Origin: Flammula alnicola
Lineage: Eukaryota; Basidiomycota; Agaricomycetes; Agaricales; Strophariaceae
Direction of reading: 5' to 3'
Length of the DNA stretch: 64,000 nucleotides
Assembly (NCBI GenBank): GCA_015499995.1
Contig: JADNRV010000155.1
Location: forward strand, 58,919 to 122,918
The notes under the pieces were generated by a model. It saw only the letters and a list, made by a program, of their open reading frames with translations, was not told the DNA's origin and did not search any database. The position numbers and the translations under genes were made by a program. The number at the start of each line of letters is the position of its first letter. Position 1 is the first letter of the stretch. Positions 22,915 to 32,935 of the stretch are shown one piece after another.

Positions 22915-23406
22915 TGTTACGATGTTCAAGTAACAACGTTAAAGATAAGTGTTCTTATCTCTAAGTGATACCTTAATTGTATCTTCAAGCAACTGCTAAG
23001 TCAATCGTTCGTACTTAGAGGTTGGACTCGAACCAACTTAAGTATTCATGAGTTTCGTTATAAGAAGACTTGGCTGTTGCCGTGTATTCTCAAGAACTAG
23101 CTAAAGAACAAGTATACGAACTACTGTGTTTTATACTAGTTAAAGATGCGAACGGACCAAGTGTCAAGGTAGCGGAAGCGTATCGAAGTGACTCCTCTAG
23201 AGTCAGAAAAGAATAGTACAGTAAGTCAAAAGGTATGCCGACGATGATCGTGTCGTCGGGCTAAATATAGTACATATTAAAAATAGAGTCAGAACTGGAA
23301 AGATACTCGTATCAGAACGGAATTGTCCAGTACTGCTGGGCTACATCACAAGATAGACAAGAGGGATAAAGTAGAGAAAAATAGGGCGGGCCGACGAACC
23401 GTAACA
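22915..23406 (-). repeat. Element C 3' LTR (492 bp)
   Basis: On the minus strand TGTTACGGTTCG to ACTTGAACATCGTAACA. It is preceded (minus sense) by the polypurine tract AGGGGGGTAA at 23416-23407. Confidence 0.92.
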
Positions 23407-23440
23407 TTACCCCCCTGTTATGGTCGAGATTCCAGCTCGA

Positions 23441-24450
23441 CTAGTTCCCGTACGGTTCTCCGGAGATGTTGGCTTCCGCTTCTGGGTCCAAGGAGTAGTC
23501 TCCTTGAAGGTCGATGGGACTATCGTCCTGGGAGGAGCTGCTGGAGGCACTCCAGCGGGGGCAGTCCAACTGCACGTGGCCAGGGCGAGACTCGTGGCAA
23601 ACCTGGCATATGAACCGGGAACAGTCCTTTTTTACGTGGTCGGTGGCTCCGCAGATGAAACAGATACGACCGTAGCGCCTAGCCGTAGAGGCGGCAGGGT
23701 TGGTAGGTCGAACGGGAGCGGTCCGTCTGAGAGTGCGGGGACGCTGACCGGCAATCGACGAGTTCGAGGTTTCGACGGAAATGGGAAATATGCCAAGACT
23801 GGGTTGGCTCTATTGACGCGTCTCCTTCGGCGAAGGGAAAAGATGGGCTCGACGCGATCTGCGAGTCCGTGCCACATAGCCTGGTCGAAGGCGTTGAGTG
23901 CGATGGTGCGTTGACGGGCCAGTTCCAGGGTCAGGTTGTCGATAGTTTGATGGGCGTTGTGAATGATTTCTACATTGTATTGCAGGTGATAATTTCCAGC
24001 GACTGCCTCGATGATTTGGTCGAAGTCCCTGTCCGAAAGAATCTCCAATCGAAATTCTTCGTAAGTAAGGAGTGGGACATGAGCCGTGGACCATGGTGCA
24101 GGGACCGAGTGACCGGTGGGGATTTCGCCAGGCTCTAAGGAACCTTGGCGTGCCTGGGGACCTGGCTCTGAAGAGCGATCGGAGGCATCGGCGGTGGCTC
24201 TGAAATTCTGGACAGCATGGTCTATGGCCGAATGTCGGGAGGCTGGGGTACCGCGGAGAGTGGGGCGACGTAGAGGAATCTGGTTTGGGCCGGTGGCGTG
24301 GGACGAGGTTGCCGAGGAGATGGTTATCGCGGGATCTGGGCTGGTAGGGACCGGAGTTGGGGAGGCCGATGGTACGGGTACGGGTTCCAGTGCATTGGCC
24401 TGAGCGTTGGCGTCGACGATTTGTTGGATGTACTGTGAAGCCCCAGACAT
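23441..24450 (-). CDS. Element C ORF4, double zinc-knuckle protein (one frameshift)
   Basis: Minus-strand gene between ORF3 and the 3' LTR. The chosen ATG at 24450 aligns with the start of B3 ORF4 (Met-Ser-x-x-Ser, then Ile-x-Gln-Ile-Val-Asp); the frame is open further up to an ATG at 24561 that overlaps the ORF3 stop as ATGA. A central block is shared with B3 ORF4 (Thr-Tyr-Glu-Glu, Ala-Phe-Asp-x-Ala-x-Trp-His-Gly, Leu-Arg-Arg). The C terminus has two zinc knuckles, CX2CX4HX4C then CX2CX6HX4C (about 23550-23640). A base appears to be missing near 23785, before the knuckles. Nucleic-acid binding is inferred from the knuckles. Confidence 0.72.
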
Positions 24451-24557
24451 ATCTGAGTGGGTTTGGGAATAGGGTAGCAGGATGTGATTTGTCCTGCTTA
24501 AATACAAATTTTGGTACACTATGGGATTCTTTTCGACAACCCCTATGGTCCTCCGAC

Positions 24558-25076
24558 TCATTTGGTGCGCTGCCGGAATGACTTGGCTAAGTCTTCGAAT
24601 GACTTGGTTAATTTGCGAAGGGAGGACAGGATCGGTTCTGACCGAGCCTTCTTGATAATCGTTTGCCCATAGGCCATCGGGGTCGGGTCTTCTTGTGTCG
24701 GGGTGATGGAAAATCGGGATGCGGGTTCAGGAGAAAGGGAGATTGTCGGGTTGTTCTGAGTCAGAATGACCCGGGTAAGGGGATCAAGAGACCCTCTAGT
24801 GACTCGCCATGGGAGGGAGGTGTCTTCGGGGTCGACTGGTATTTTCTTGATGTTTTCTTCTTTCATGTATTCTTCTAACTCCTCTCTGCGCCATTCTAAC
24901 CGGCGTCTGATTTCTTGGAGATTTTGGATCGCGATGGTGCTGTCGTCATGAGGGACGTTAACTGGTTTCCATTCTGCGAATAGTGAAGGGCATCGGGGAG
25001 AGTGGTATGGTAATTCCGGGAATAGGTCTTCGAATTCGGAAGGTGGGACCCAAGTATAGAAGGTGATGGGCGCCAT
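24558..25076 (-). CDS. Element C ORF3, accessory protein after pol
   Basis: An intact frame of 172 codons from ATG 25076 to TGA 24558. The ATG is only six bases after the pol stop TAA (25085-25083), and the TGA overlaps an ATG of the next frame. The protein has a Pro/Tyr-rich start, a charged helix (about residues 50-75, Arg/Glu-rich, likely coiled coil), a linker and a C-terminal conserved block ending in a basic tail. It is homologous to B3 ORF3 at 22372-22848. No known domain recognised; a virion or nuclear accessory role is only speculation. Confidence 0.78.
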   Translation of the reverse strand: MAPITFYTWVPPSEFEDLFPELPYHSPRCPSLFAEWKPVNVPHDDSTIAIQNLQEIRRRLEWRREELEEYMKEENIKKIPVDPEDTSLPWRVTRGSLDPLTRVILTQNNPTISLSPEPASRFSITPTQEDPTPMAYGQTIIKKARSEPILSSLRKLTKSFEDLAKSFRQRTK

Positions 25077-25082
25077 TTCGGG

Positions 25083-28000
25083 TTAATCGTTGTGAGTGAT
25101 GTGCAGGCGCTGTTGATAGTCGTGCAGGATATCCTGTGCGTTGTCAAAAGATGACTCAGGTTCCCACGTGGCGTCGGTGATCGGATATCCGATCCATTTC
25201 ACAAGATATCTGTAGTGATTGTTCCGGAACCGTCGGTGGTTAATAATAGATTCCACTTCATACTCGTGTTCTCCTCCTACGTCGTCTGGTGGCGGTCTGG
25301 TGAAGTTGGGACCGTGTACGTCGTTTTCTTCATAAGGCATGAGTAGGGTGGCGTGGAAGACATTGTGGATTCGCCAGGTGGATGGGAGTTCTAGCCTATA
25401 CGTTACTGGTCCTAGGATGTCTTTGATCGGGAACGGTCCTTCGCGTCTAGGTGCCATTTTCTTGTTGTAACGCGTTTTCAGGTTTCGGGAATCTAGCCAT
25501 ACCAGTTGTCCTTGTTTAAATGGTTTAAAGTTTGATCGAATCCATTCCGCGATCCTGGCCCTAGCGAGTTCGTGAGCCGCTAGAGCTTCGTTTCGATCCT
25601 TGTCAAGCTGACGGAGTCTTTCTTCTACATCAGGGAAGTCGGTATGTTCGAAGGAAGTGGGTATAGGCACGGGGGAGTAACCCAAGGATAGCTCGAAAGG
25701 AGTCTTCTGTCGGTCTGCGTGTCTTCGATTGTTGTGGGTAAATTCCAGAATTCCGACGTTTTTCTTCCAAGTGGTTGGATTGGATGAACAGTAGATTGAA
25801 AAGTAGGCTTCAATTTCCTGATTAAACCTCTCTGTAGAGCCGTCTGTCTGAGGATGGAAGGCTGTAGACAATTTGGACTTTATTCCAAGTAGCTTCAGGA
25901 GTTCCTGGAAGGCTTTCGCAGCGAATCGGGGGTCTCTGTCAGAGGTAATTGCGTCGGGGAGTCCATATCTTTTGTAAAGGTTGTCCAATAAGAGTTGACC
26001 GGTGCCTTCATGATCGATCGAAATTGAGCAGGGTATAGCAATCACCCCCTTCGTAGACTTATAGTCGACCACGACTAATAATGCATTGCATCCGTCTACT
26101 GGAGGTAAATCCGTGATAAAGTCCATTGACGGTTCTGTCCAAGGTCTGTTCGAGTTTTGTCCTTCCGCAGGGAGTAGGGCCGGTTTCGCGGGCGTCCTGT
26201 TGATTTTGAATTGTTGGCAGGGTCCGCATCCTTTGACATAATTTTTGACGAATGTCCTAAGTCCTGGCCACCAATAGTGTTGTCTGACTGCGTTGAATGT
26301 TTCCAATTCTCCTGGGTGTCCTGCCGTGGGAGAGTCGTGATAGCGTTTTAGAATGTCGCGCCTGAGTGATAGATCGTTCGGAATATAGTTTTTTCCTTTG
26401 TAGAAGAGTAATTTCTTGTCGTCCTTGTATTCCATTGTCCAGTCTTGCAGTTCTCTTCGAGCTTCTGCTGGTCCGAGTTCGAGCAGCAATTTGACAGCTT
26501 TGCTGGCTTCGTCGTCGAGGTTATCGGTTTGCATGATTTTATCTTGCAGTTCGACGTCGATAAGTCGAATAAACATGTCATTTGGCAGAAGGGTGACGTC
26601 TTCATTGTCGTTGTCATCGTCCGGTACATGGTCTGGTCTTCTAGATAATGCATCGGCTTGTACCATCTTGGTGCCGGCCTGATGAACGAGTTTGATGTCG
26701 TATTCCGATAGTAATAACGACCATCGTGCTTGTCTTCGGTTCAATCGCTGTGCCGAGCGGAAGTAGGTGAGATTCTTATGGTCGGAGAGTATGGTCGTCG
26801 TATGCGGTGATCCTTGGATATAATGTCTCCAGTCTTGCAGGGCTCTGATAATCGCAAGTAATTCTCGATCGTAAATTTCATAGTTTCGTTCCGCTGGGGA
26901 GAAGGTCTTCGACAGGAATGCGCAAGGATGTCTGGCACCGTTTACATCTAGCTGGGAGAGCACCGCACCCGAGGCATATTTTGAAGCATCGCATTCAATT
27001 TGGAAGGGTTTCGTCGGATCAGGCATCAAAAGTACTGGTTCTTCCGTGAATTTGGCCTTGAGCGTGTCGAAGGCGGTTTGCGCTGCTTCGGTCCATTCGA
27101 ATTTTTGGTCCTTTTTCAGAAGTTCATTTAGCGCTCTCGCTATTTCTGAATAGGCTCGGATAAAGCGCCGGTAGAAGTTGCCGAAACCAAGAAATGATCG
27201 GACTTGTTTCAGGGTTTGCGGAACTGGCCATTCCGCGATTCCTTTCAATTTCGCAGGGTCCATGCTGATCCGGCCTTCTTCGATAATCATTCCGAGCCAT
27301 TCTATTTTTGTCTGTTCGAATAGACACTTTTCGGGCTTTAGGAATAGGTCGTTGTCTCGGAGTCTTTGCAGGACTCGTTTAGTGTATCCCTTTAGTTTCT
27401 CTCTGCTGCTAGAGAAGAGGAAGATGTCGTCCATATAGATTATGATCCAGTGTTCGTCCAGAGTTTCGTCTGTCATATCCTTAAAAATGTCGTCCATCAT
27501 CGCTTGGAAGGTTGCTGGTGAGTTGCGCATGCCGAAGAACATGACCATAGGTTCGAAAAGCCCTTTGTTGGTCTTGAAGGCAGCTTTCCATTGGTCTCCG
27601 TCTCTGATTCTGACGTTGTTGTACCCCCATCGGATGTCGAGCTTAGTGAAGTACTTGGCTCCTTTCAGTTTGTCCATTAGTTCGGGGATGAGGGGCAACG
27701 GGTAAGCGTTCGGGATCGTCCATTCGTTCAGGAAGCGATAGTCCTGGCAGGGTCTGAGATCACCATCCTTCTTGTTGGTATAGAAGAAGGGAGAGGCCAT
27801 CGGGGATTTTGAGGGTCGAATGTATCCTTTGTCCAAGTTCTCCGTCAAGAATTCTCCAAGTTTCTTTTCTTCTGTCGGAGAAAGCGCGTAGGTTTTGAAG
27901 GACTTGGGTACAAATCCTTCTTTCATCTCGATCTTGTGATCCCATGGTCTTGACTCAGGGAATCGGGAGGCAGCTTTCTTGTCGAATAGATCCATGTATT

Positions 28001-28748
28001 CACGGTATTCTTGGGGAATCATTTCTTCCAAGGTCTTCTTCGGGGCGACTTCTTTCTCTGCGAAGGCAAAGGTTTGGGCTGCCTGGTCTTGGCGTTGATC
28101 CAGGTTTCCTCTGCTTCTGAAGTGAGTTCTCCGTTGATATAAGATATCAACAGATCGGCCGTCGGGTCGATTTCTTCAGTCTCGACAGTCCTCTTCATTG
28201 TGGGAGTATACTCTTCACAAGTGGGGCTCCTGTCGGATCCTAGTGCCGGTTCTGTTTCGTTTTCCGTTTCCAGTTTCTGTACTCGAGCATCGTCCCAGTG
28301 ATCTCGCCAAGCCAGGGTTCCTGATCGCCAGTCAATATCGGGGTTTAGATCTTCCAGCCAAGGATATCCTAAGATGATTGATTGTTTGCCGAGGCCGGTA
28401 ATCAAGAATTTGGTCAGGGTGGTTCTTCCGTTCAGGGTCAGGTGCATTATGACGTAGTGAGTAATGGTCCCTTTCTTGTTGTAGGTCCCGTCCACGTTTT
28501 TTGCTTTGATCGGAGTGAGTAGTCGTCGGGGTCGTAGTTCGTGTTCCTTTGCAAAGTTTTGGTCCATAAAAGTTCCTGCTGCTCCGGAGTCCAGCAGGGC
28601 CGAGGTTTCAACGGTTTCTTCTTGCGTATTTTCACTCGAAAGAGAACAAGGTAAAAGCATAGTCTTATTCTCTATTTCGGCTACTAATACAGATTGAACG
28701 AGAACATAGGAGGCTACGCACGTTGTATCGTACCCCCTAATCAAAAAT
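25083..28748 (-). CDS. Element C Pol polyprotein (PR-RT-RH-IN-chromodomain)
   Basis: The polyprotein is read leftwards. The aspartic protease has Leu-Asp-Ser-Gly near 28590; RT has Tyr-Met-Asp-Asp near 27425; RNase H spans roughly 27030-26640; the integrase HHCC module is near 26340-26215 and the DDE core near 26130-25780; a GPY/F-type segment near 25450-25330 is followed by a C-terminal chromodomain near 25280-25110. The 3' frame (28031-25083) is open for over 980 codons. Entry from gag is in the -1 frame at the T5 run (28742-28748). One base is missing near 28085, between protease and RT, which breaks the frame once. All catalytic motifs that I can see are kept. Confidence 0.92.
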
Positions 28749-29705
28749 CCTTTCCTAAGTCATCCAAACAGTCAGTTCTTTCGGTTTCGTCCAGTTCTTC
28801 GATAAGTGCGCGGATGTGCGCGCCCGTTTCTCGTCCAGTCATTTTCTTTTTGGCTGGTGGGTTCGGGTTCTTCCAATTCGGGTTCGGGTTCGAGTTCGTT
28901 CTCCAGGGCTTGTTCGCGTTCGCGTTCGTGTTCGTTCTTCGTTTCGGGCAGTCTCGAGCCAGATGTCCAGTCTGCTCGCAGATAAAGCAAGCTCCTCGGC
29001 GAGCAGGTCGTTTCGTTTCTCTACAGACATGGCATCGATGTCCATAGCGTCTGGGTCTCGGGGCTTGTAGGAGAATGGTCTCCTTTCAGGTCGTTCGGGT
29101 TTCGGGGTGGAAGGTTGCCCTTCGTATCTCGCAGAAATCGTCCTAGAGATATTGGCGGCAGTGTCTCGCTTCTTGGCTGCATCATACCATCCTTGGAGAG
29201 TTGTGGGAGGTGTGTCGCTAGTCATGATTGCTTCTCTCAACTTCTTTCCGATTGATCTTCGGAACAGATCAATCAGGGCCAGTGGATCGGTAATGCCTGA
29301 TTTCATGACGAGGATCTTGAAGTCATTGATGTGCTCGTCCATCATCTTCTTCCCCTGTCTGATGTCGTAGAGTTTTCCTAAGGCATTTCCTTGCGAGTCG
29401 GTAATGGCGTAGTCGACGTCAATCTGAGTGTTGAAGGCGTCCCAGGTTCCTAGATTTAAATGGGTTGGAACCGTAGCGGTGGCTGCTACCATATGAGAGT
29501 CATAGAATTGCTCTGCCCAGGCTGCAGCAGCTCCTTCGGTCATAAAGGAGAGAGCGAATCCTATTTTCTTCTCATCGGTGTCGTAGACAGCACTGTTGAT
29601 CTTGAGGTAGAGGAGTACTGATTTCATCCATGGTGTATATTTTTCAATATCGCCGTTGAAATTCTGGGGACGGTTCAGGTTTATTTCCTTTGCTGGTGCT
29701 GCCAT
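28741..29705 (-). CDS. Element C Gag (one frameshift before the zinc knuckle)
   Basis: The first in-frame ATG is at 29705, just before the core conserved with family B (Lys-Glu-Ile-Asn-Leu-Asn-Arg-Pro-Gln). The core runs to about 29010; a single missing base near 28998 moves the frame before the CCHC knuckle (about 28995-28950), which is followed by an Arg/Asn-rich stretch and the conserved C-terminal tail ending at TGA 28743-28741. The stop sits in GGATTTTTGATTAG, as in family B. Where B copies have TGA stops this copy has Arg CGA codons, so it shows the undecayed state. Confidence 0.85.
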
Positions 29706-30122
29706 CGGTACAGTGGTCTGTTGTCCTGGTGGTCCTGGCGGTGGAGGTGGAGGTGGAGGTGGACCTCTCGGAGGTTGTCGTCCCGGGGGAGGTGAGAGTT
29801 CCTCTGAAGAACTAGGAGGGTCAGGGGGAGGTGCAGAGCTTTCACTAGTACCTTGAGGAAAGTCGTTTCGGTCATCGAAGATAGAAGGGAACTGAACGGG
29901 GGTCCTTTCTCCTGAAGGGGTCTGTGTAGGAGTGAGAGGACGTTCTTGTTCTTCGAGGGTTTCGGAGAGTTGCCGGGAAGAGGTGCTAGGGGTGGACGGT
30001 TCTACTGGGATCTGTTCTCGAGTGGAGGATCGAGTGATTCGGGTTCTAGCCAAGGAAGATGCAGTCGGCCTGTTTAGAGAGCTCTTCGGAGGCGTTTCGT
30101 CTTTTCGGACTCCGGGGAGTCC
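29706..30122 (-). other. Open Gag N-terminal extension without an ATG
   Basis: The Gag frame stays open upstream of the first ATG for about 139 codons back to a TAA near 30123. The sequence (Ser/Thr/Pro-rich, then a Ser-Ser-Glu-Glu-Leu-Ser-Pro-Pro-Pro segment and polyproline) is conserved at the protein level in family B, where it also lacks an ATG. It may be translated from a non-AUG codon, such as the TTG at 30053, or after an upstream event. Confidence 0.5.
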
Positions 30123-30194
30123 TTAGTTCAGTTCGGGTTTCGTTTTGTTCGGTGGAGTGTCCCAAGTGCTGAATAGCAAGTGGAGGTTTTGAGC

Positions 30195-30206
30195 AGCTAG
30201 TTCTTT
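30195..30206 (-). promoter_or_regulatory. Element C primer binding site, self-primed type
   Basis: On the minus strand AAAGAACTAGCT directly follows the 5' LTR. Its complement AGCTAGTTCTT lies at 30394-30384 in the LTR, downstream of a TATA-like TAGTATAAAAC. Confidence 0.75.
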
Positions 30207-30698
30207 TGTTACGATGTTCAAGTAACAACGTTAAAGATAAGTGTTCTTATCTCTAAGTGATACCTTAATCGTATCTTCAAGCAACTGCTAAGTCAATCGT
30301 TCGTACTTAGAGGTTGGACTCGAACCAACTTAAGTATTCGTGAGTTTCGTTATAAGAAGACTTGGCTGTTGCCGTGTATTCTCAAGAACTAGCTAAAGAA
30401 CAAGTATACGAACTACTGTGTTTTATACTAGTTAAAGATGCGAACGGACCAAGTGTCAAGGTAGCGGAAGCGTATCGAAGTGACTCCTCTAGAGTCAGAA
30501 AAGAATAGTACAGTAAGTCAAAAGGTATGCCGACGATGATCGTGTCGTCGGGCTAAATATAGTACATATTAAAAATAGAGTCGGAACCGGAAAGATACTC
30601 GTATCAGAACGGAATTGTCCAGTACTGCTGGGCTACATCACAAGATAGACAAGAGGGATAAAGTAGAGAAAAATAGGGCGGGCTGACGAACCGTAACA
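30207..30698 (-). repeat. Element C 5' LTR (492 bp)
   Basis: TGTTACGGTTCGTCAG to CATCGTAACA on the minus strand. Five transitions separate it from the 3' copy at 22915-23406. It ends next to the ATAAA target duplication. Confidence 0.92.
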
Positions 30699-30749
30699 AT
30701 AAAAATTGTATGAATCGTATCCCAAATCCCCATTCCACTCTCCTCAAAC

Positions 30750-31748
30750 ATGTCCACCACCTCTAACATTATCGACCAGCTCATCGACCACACTGAGGAC
30801 CTCTCCCTTGAAGAAACCCCTTCCAACTCCGCCCAAAACTGGGTTAACGGCGACTCCGCCACCACTGGCACCACCAACACCACCGAGTCTCGCTGTGCGG
30901 CCATAGATGCCATCTTCAGTAGAGTACGAAGCAACACTGATGCGGCTGATCACCCCGAAGGGCCTGGTCCCAATGCCGTAGAAGCCGAAACTGAAGACGA
31001 TGCCATGCCGGCCCTTGTGCCGGATCCCGATAACTCCAGTTGGGATACTCCTCCCGACTACTCTGGTTGGGGTACCACCGGCGCACCAGAGGCAACCAAC
31101 TGGACCGATCGAACCGACGTCACATTCACCTATGAAGAATACACCAATCGGGTGGTCACCACACAAGATTATGCTCAGGTTCAACGACTAACCAACAATC
31201 ACACTTTGTTAGCCTACGACACAGAAATCCTCCACCAAACACAAACGAGCATTGTCGCTCTTCAGGGAGAAATAACACGGCTCCGTGCATACGCCCACAC
31301 CACCTTCGACAACGCGGTCTGGCATGGCATACACAGGCACCTCGGTGCTATGTTTGCCCTCAGAAGGACCTTTGTCCCGGCCCGAGGAAATGCAGCCACT
31401 GGACCCAGAACCCTTCGAAGGACACCTCGTGTACAGTTCGTTCCCACCATCATCGTCGAGAGGTCGGACCCTTCCGGCTCCTCTTCCACTGACAGGAGTG
31501 GATGCACTAGGTCTTCGGCATACCACACTGCTCCCCAATCCCCTATTGTCGGCACACGACACCGCACGCACTCACACCGCCAGTGCTATTCTTGTGGCTC
31601 CACCCACCATGTCAGGAAGGACTGTAGGCGATACATATGCCGCAGTTGCCACGTCCATGCACCAGGCCATGTCACGACCCACTGTCCCCGATGGGGATCC
31701 AGCAGCGACAACGATAGCATTGAAATCTATTTCGACACCACCGGATGA
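30750..31748 (+). CDS. B3 ORF4, double zinc-knuckle protein, intact
   Basis: An uninterrupted frame of 332 codons from ATG 30750 to TGA. Without element C it would start about 110 bp after the ORF3 stop. It has an acidic, Thr/Asn/Pro-rich N-terminal half, a central helical block (about residues 135-215) shared with element C ORF4, an Arg-rich stretch, then two zinc knuckles: residues 279-292 (CX2CX4HX4C) and 297-312 (CX2CX6HX4C). The second spacing is the same in element C. The end of the gene is 38 bp before the polypurine tract. By its knuckles it could act as a second nucleocapsid-like or RNA-chaperone protein; that is inference. It has stayed open while gag and pol of B3 acquired stops. 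Confidence 0.8.
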   Translation: MSTTSNIIDQLIDHTEDLSLEETPSNSAQNWVNGDSATTGTTNTTESRCAAIDAIFSRVRSNTDAADHPEGPGPNAVEAETEDDAMPALVPDPDNSSWDTPPDYSGWGTTGAPEATNWTDRTDVTFTYEEYTNRVVTTQDYAQVQRLTNNHTLLAYDTEILHQTQTSIVALQGEITRLRAYAHTTFDNAVWHGIHRHLGAMFALRRTFVPARGNAATGPRTLRRTPRVQFVPTIIVERSDPSGSSSTDRSGCTRSSAYHTAPQSPIVGTRHRTHSHRQCYSCGSTHHVRKDCRRYICRSCHVHAPGHVTTHCPRWGSSSDNDSIEIYFDTTG

Positions 31749-31786
31749 CCAACCGAAGTCTAGGTCGATATGGTGTCTCGACATAC

Positions 31787-31797
31787 AAAGGGGGTAA
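31787..31797 (+). promoter_or_regulatory. B3 polypurine tract
   Basis: AAAGGGGGTAA lies directly before the 3' LTR TGTTAC, the position of the plus-strand primer. Element C has AGGGGGGTAA at the same place. Confidence 0.75.
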
Positions 31798-32273
31798 TGT
31801 TACGGTCCATCGCCAACGCGTCTATTTTTCTCTTTCCTTTCTATCTTTGTACTAGTACCTGGACTATTACCTTATCTAGTCATCCTATCTTTAGTATGTT
31901 CTATTTCGATTACTGTACTATAAATAGCCTCGATGACTCCAGCATCGTCGAGATGACCTTCTTTCTCTTTCTGACTCCTCTTGACCATAGTAGGAGTCAT
32001 ACCTCATTGGTCTGTGCGCACTCTCGACTAGTATATATACAGTAGATACACAATCCTGTACTTTAGCTAGTTCTTGAGAATCTAGACTTCTTGTCTTGCC
32101 TCTCTCCTCGCCACGAACGTCTAAGCTCGTCGAGCCTCTAGACACAATCACTTAAGCTCGTCTGAGCCTCTAAGTGCGAACGATCTGATCCCAGCACTTC
32201 TTGACATGACTTTGGAATCACTGGTTGCTTGACTTCGATGTCGCAATCACGTTGTTTCTTGCTAGTCGTAACA
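31798..32273 (+). repeat. B3 3' LTR (476 bp)
   Basis: TGTTACGGTCC to CGTAACA, followed by the CATAG target duplication at 32274-32278. Confidence 0.93.
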
Positions 32274-32278
32274 CATAG

Positions 32279-32927
32279 ACCTGCTAAATTAGGGTGGACC
32301 CTGCGATTTTAGCGCCCATTTTAGCCCTTAAATTCCCTTATTTAGGTGGGTTTTTGCTCTGTGGTTTCGGACAAAAGTCTTGGGACATGGGACAGGTGTG
32401 ACATTTGGGACAAATCCGGCAGCCCTGTGATGCAGGACATACAAATTGAATGAAATCAGACAGTAATTGCCTGTTAAAGGGGCAATTGCAACTTTCTACT
32501 GGATTGACCAGGTATTTGTCCCAGGTCTGGAGTCCACAGTGTGCATCAGAAATACAAACTGCTTGAATTCAGACTTGTGGTTGAATTATAAACTCAATGG
32601 CAATGCAACACCCATCCATCTGTCTGTACTTACAGTTATGATGTTCAACATAAGTAGTAAATTGATCCTGTCTTTTGGAAAGCTTGTCAGATCAAGTGAT
32701 AAGCTATTAGCATAAGTCATGCACATCTGCATGAACTGACAATGATCGATAGTTTGTCAGTCTGATCAATGGATTGGCTGGGGTCCCTACATATCCACAT
32801 TTTCACTGGTATGATAAGTAAGTAATCATTACGTCTAAGGACCGATACAGGGACACCATTGCCGTGGTGCACTATGCAAGTGTCGGTTGGCTGTTGACGC
32901 GGAAACTCATGGTTCATATGCTGGCTG
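32279..32927. other. No gene seen
   Basis: Sequence between B3 and the hAT-like MITE. No conserved frame, RNA gene or repeat found. Confidence 0.5.
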
Positions 32928-32935
32928 GTTACTAG

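Larger units (their letters stand above)
22915..30698 (-). mobile_element. Chromovirus C, complete, nested in B3
   Basis: A 7784-bp element with 492-bp LTRs at both ends, differing at five positions (all transitions), flanked by the perfect 5-bp duplication ATAAA (22910-22914 and 30699-30703). On the minus strand the order is LTR, self-primed PBS, gag, pol with chromodomain, ORF3, ORF4, polypurine tract, LTR. No stop codons were found in gag or pol, but one single-base deletion is present in each of gag, pol and ORF4. It landed between ORF3 and ORF4 of B3 and is therefore younger than the B3 insertion. Confidence 0.93.
14084..32273 (+). mobile_element. Chromovirus B3, full-length, with nested insertions
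   Basis: Two 476-bp LTRs (14084-14559 and 31798-32273) differ at four positions and are flanked by the perfect 5-bp duplication CATAG (14079-14083 and 32274-32278). Between them lie gag, protease, RT, RNase H, integrase, chromodomain, ORF3, ORF4 and a polypurine tract. Two later insertions interrupt it: an unidentified 2.5 kb segment at 17064-19552 and element C at 22915-30698 (with its own 5-bp duplication). Without these the element is about 7.9 kb. gag and pol carry stop codons, all TGA; ORF3 and ORF4 are open. Confidence 0.92.
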
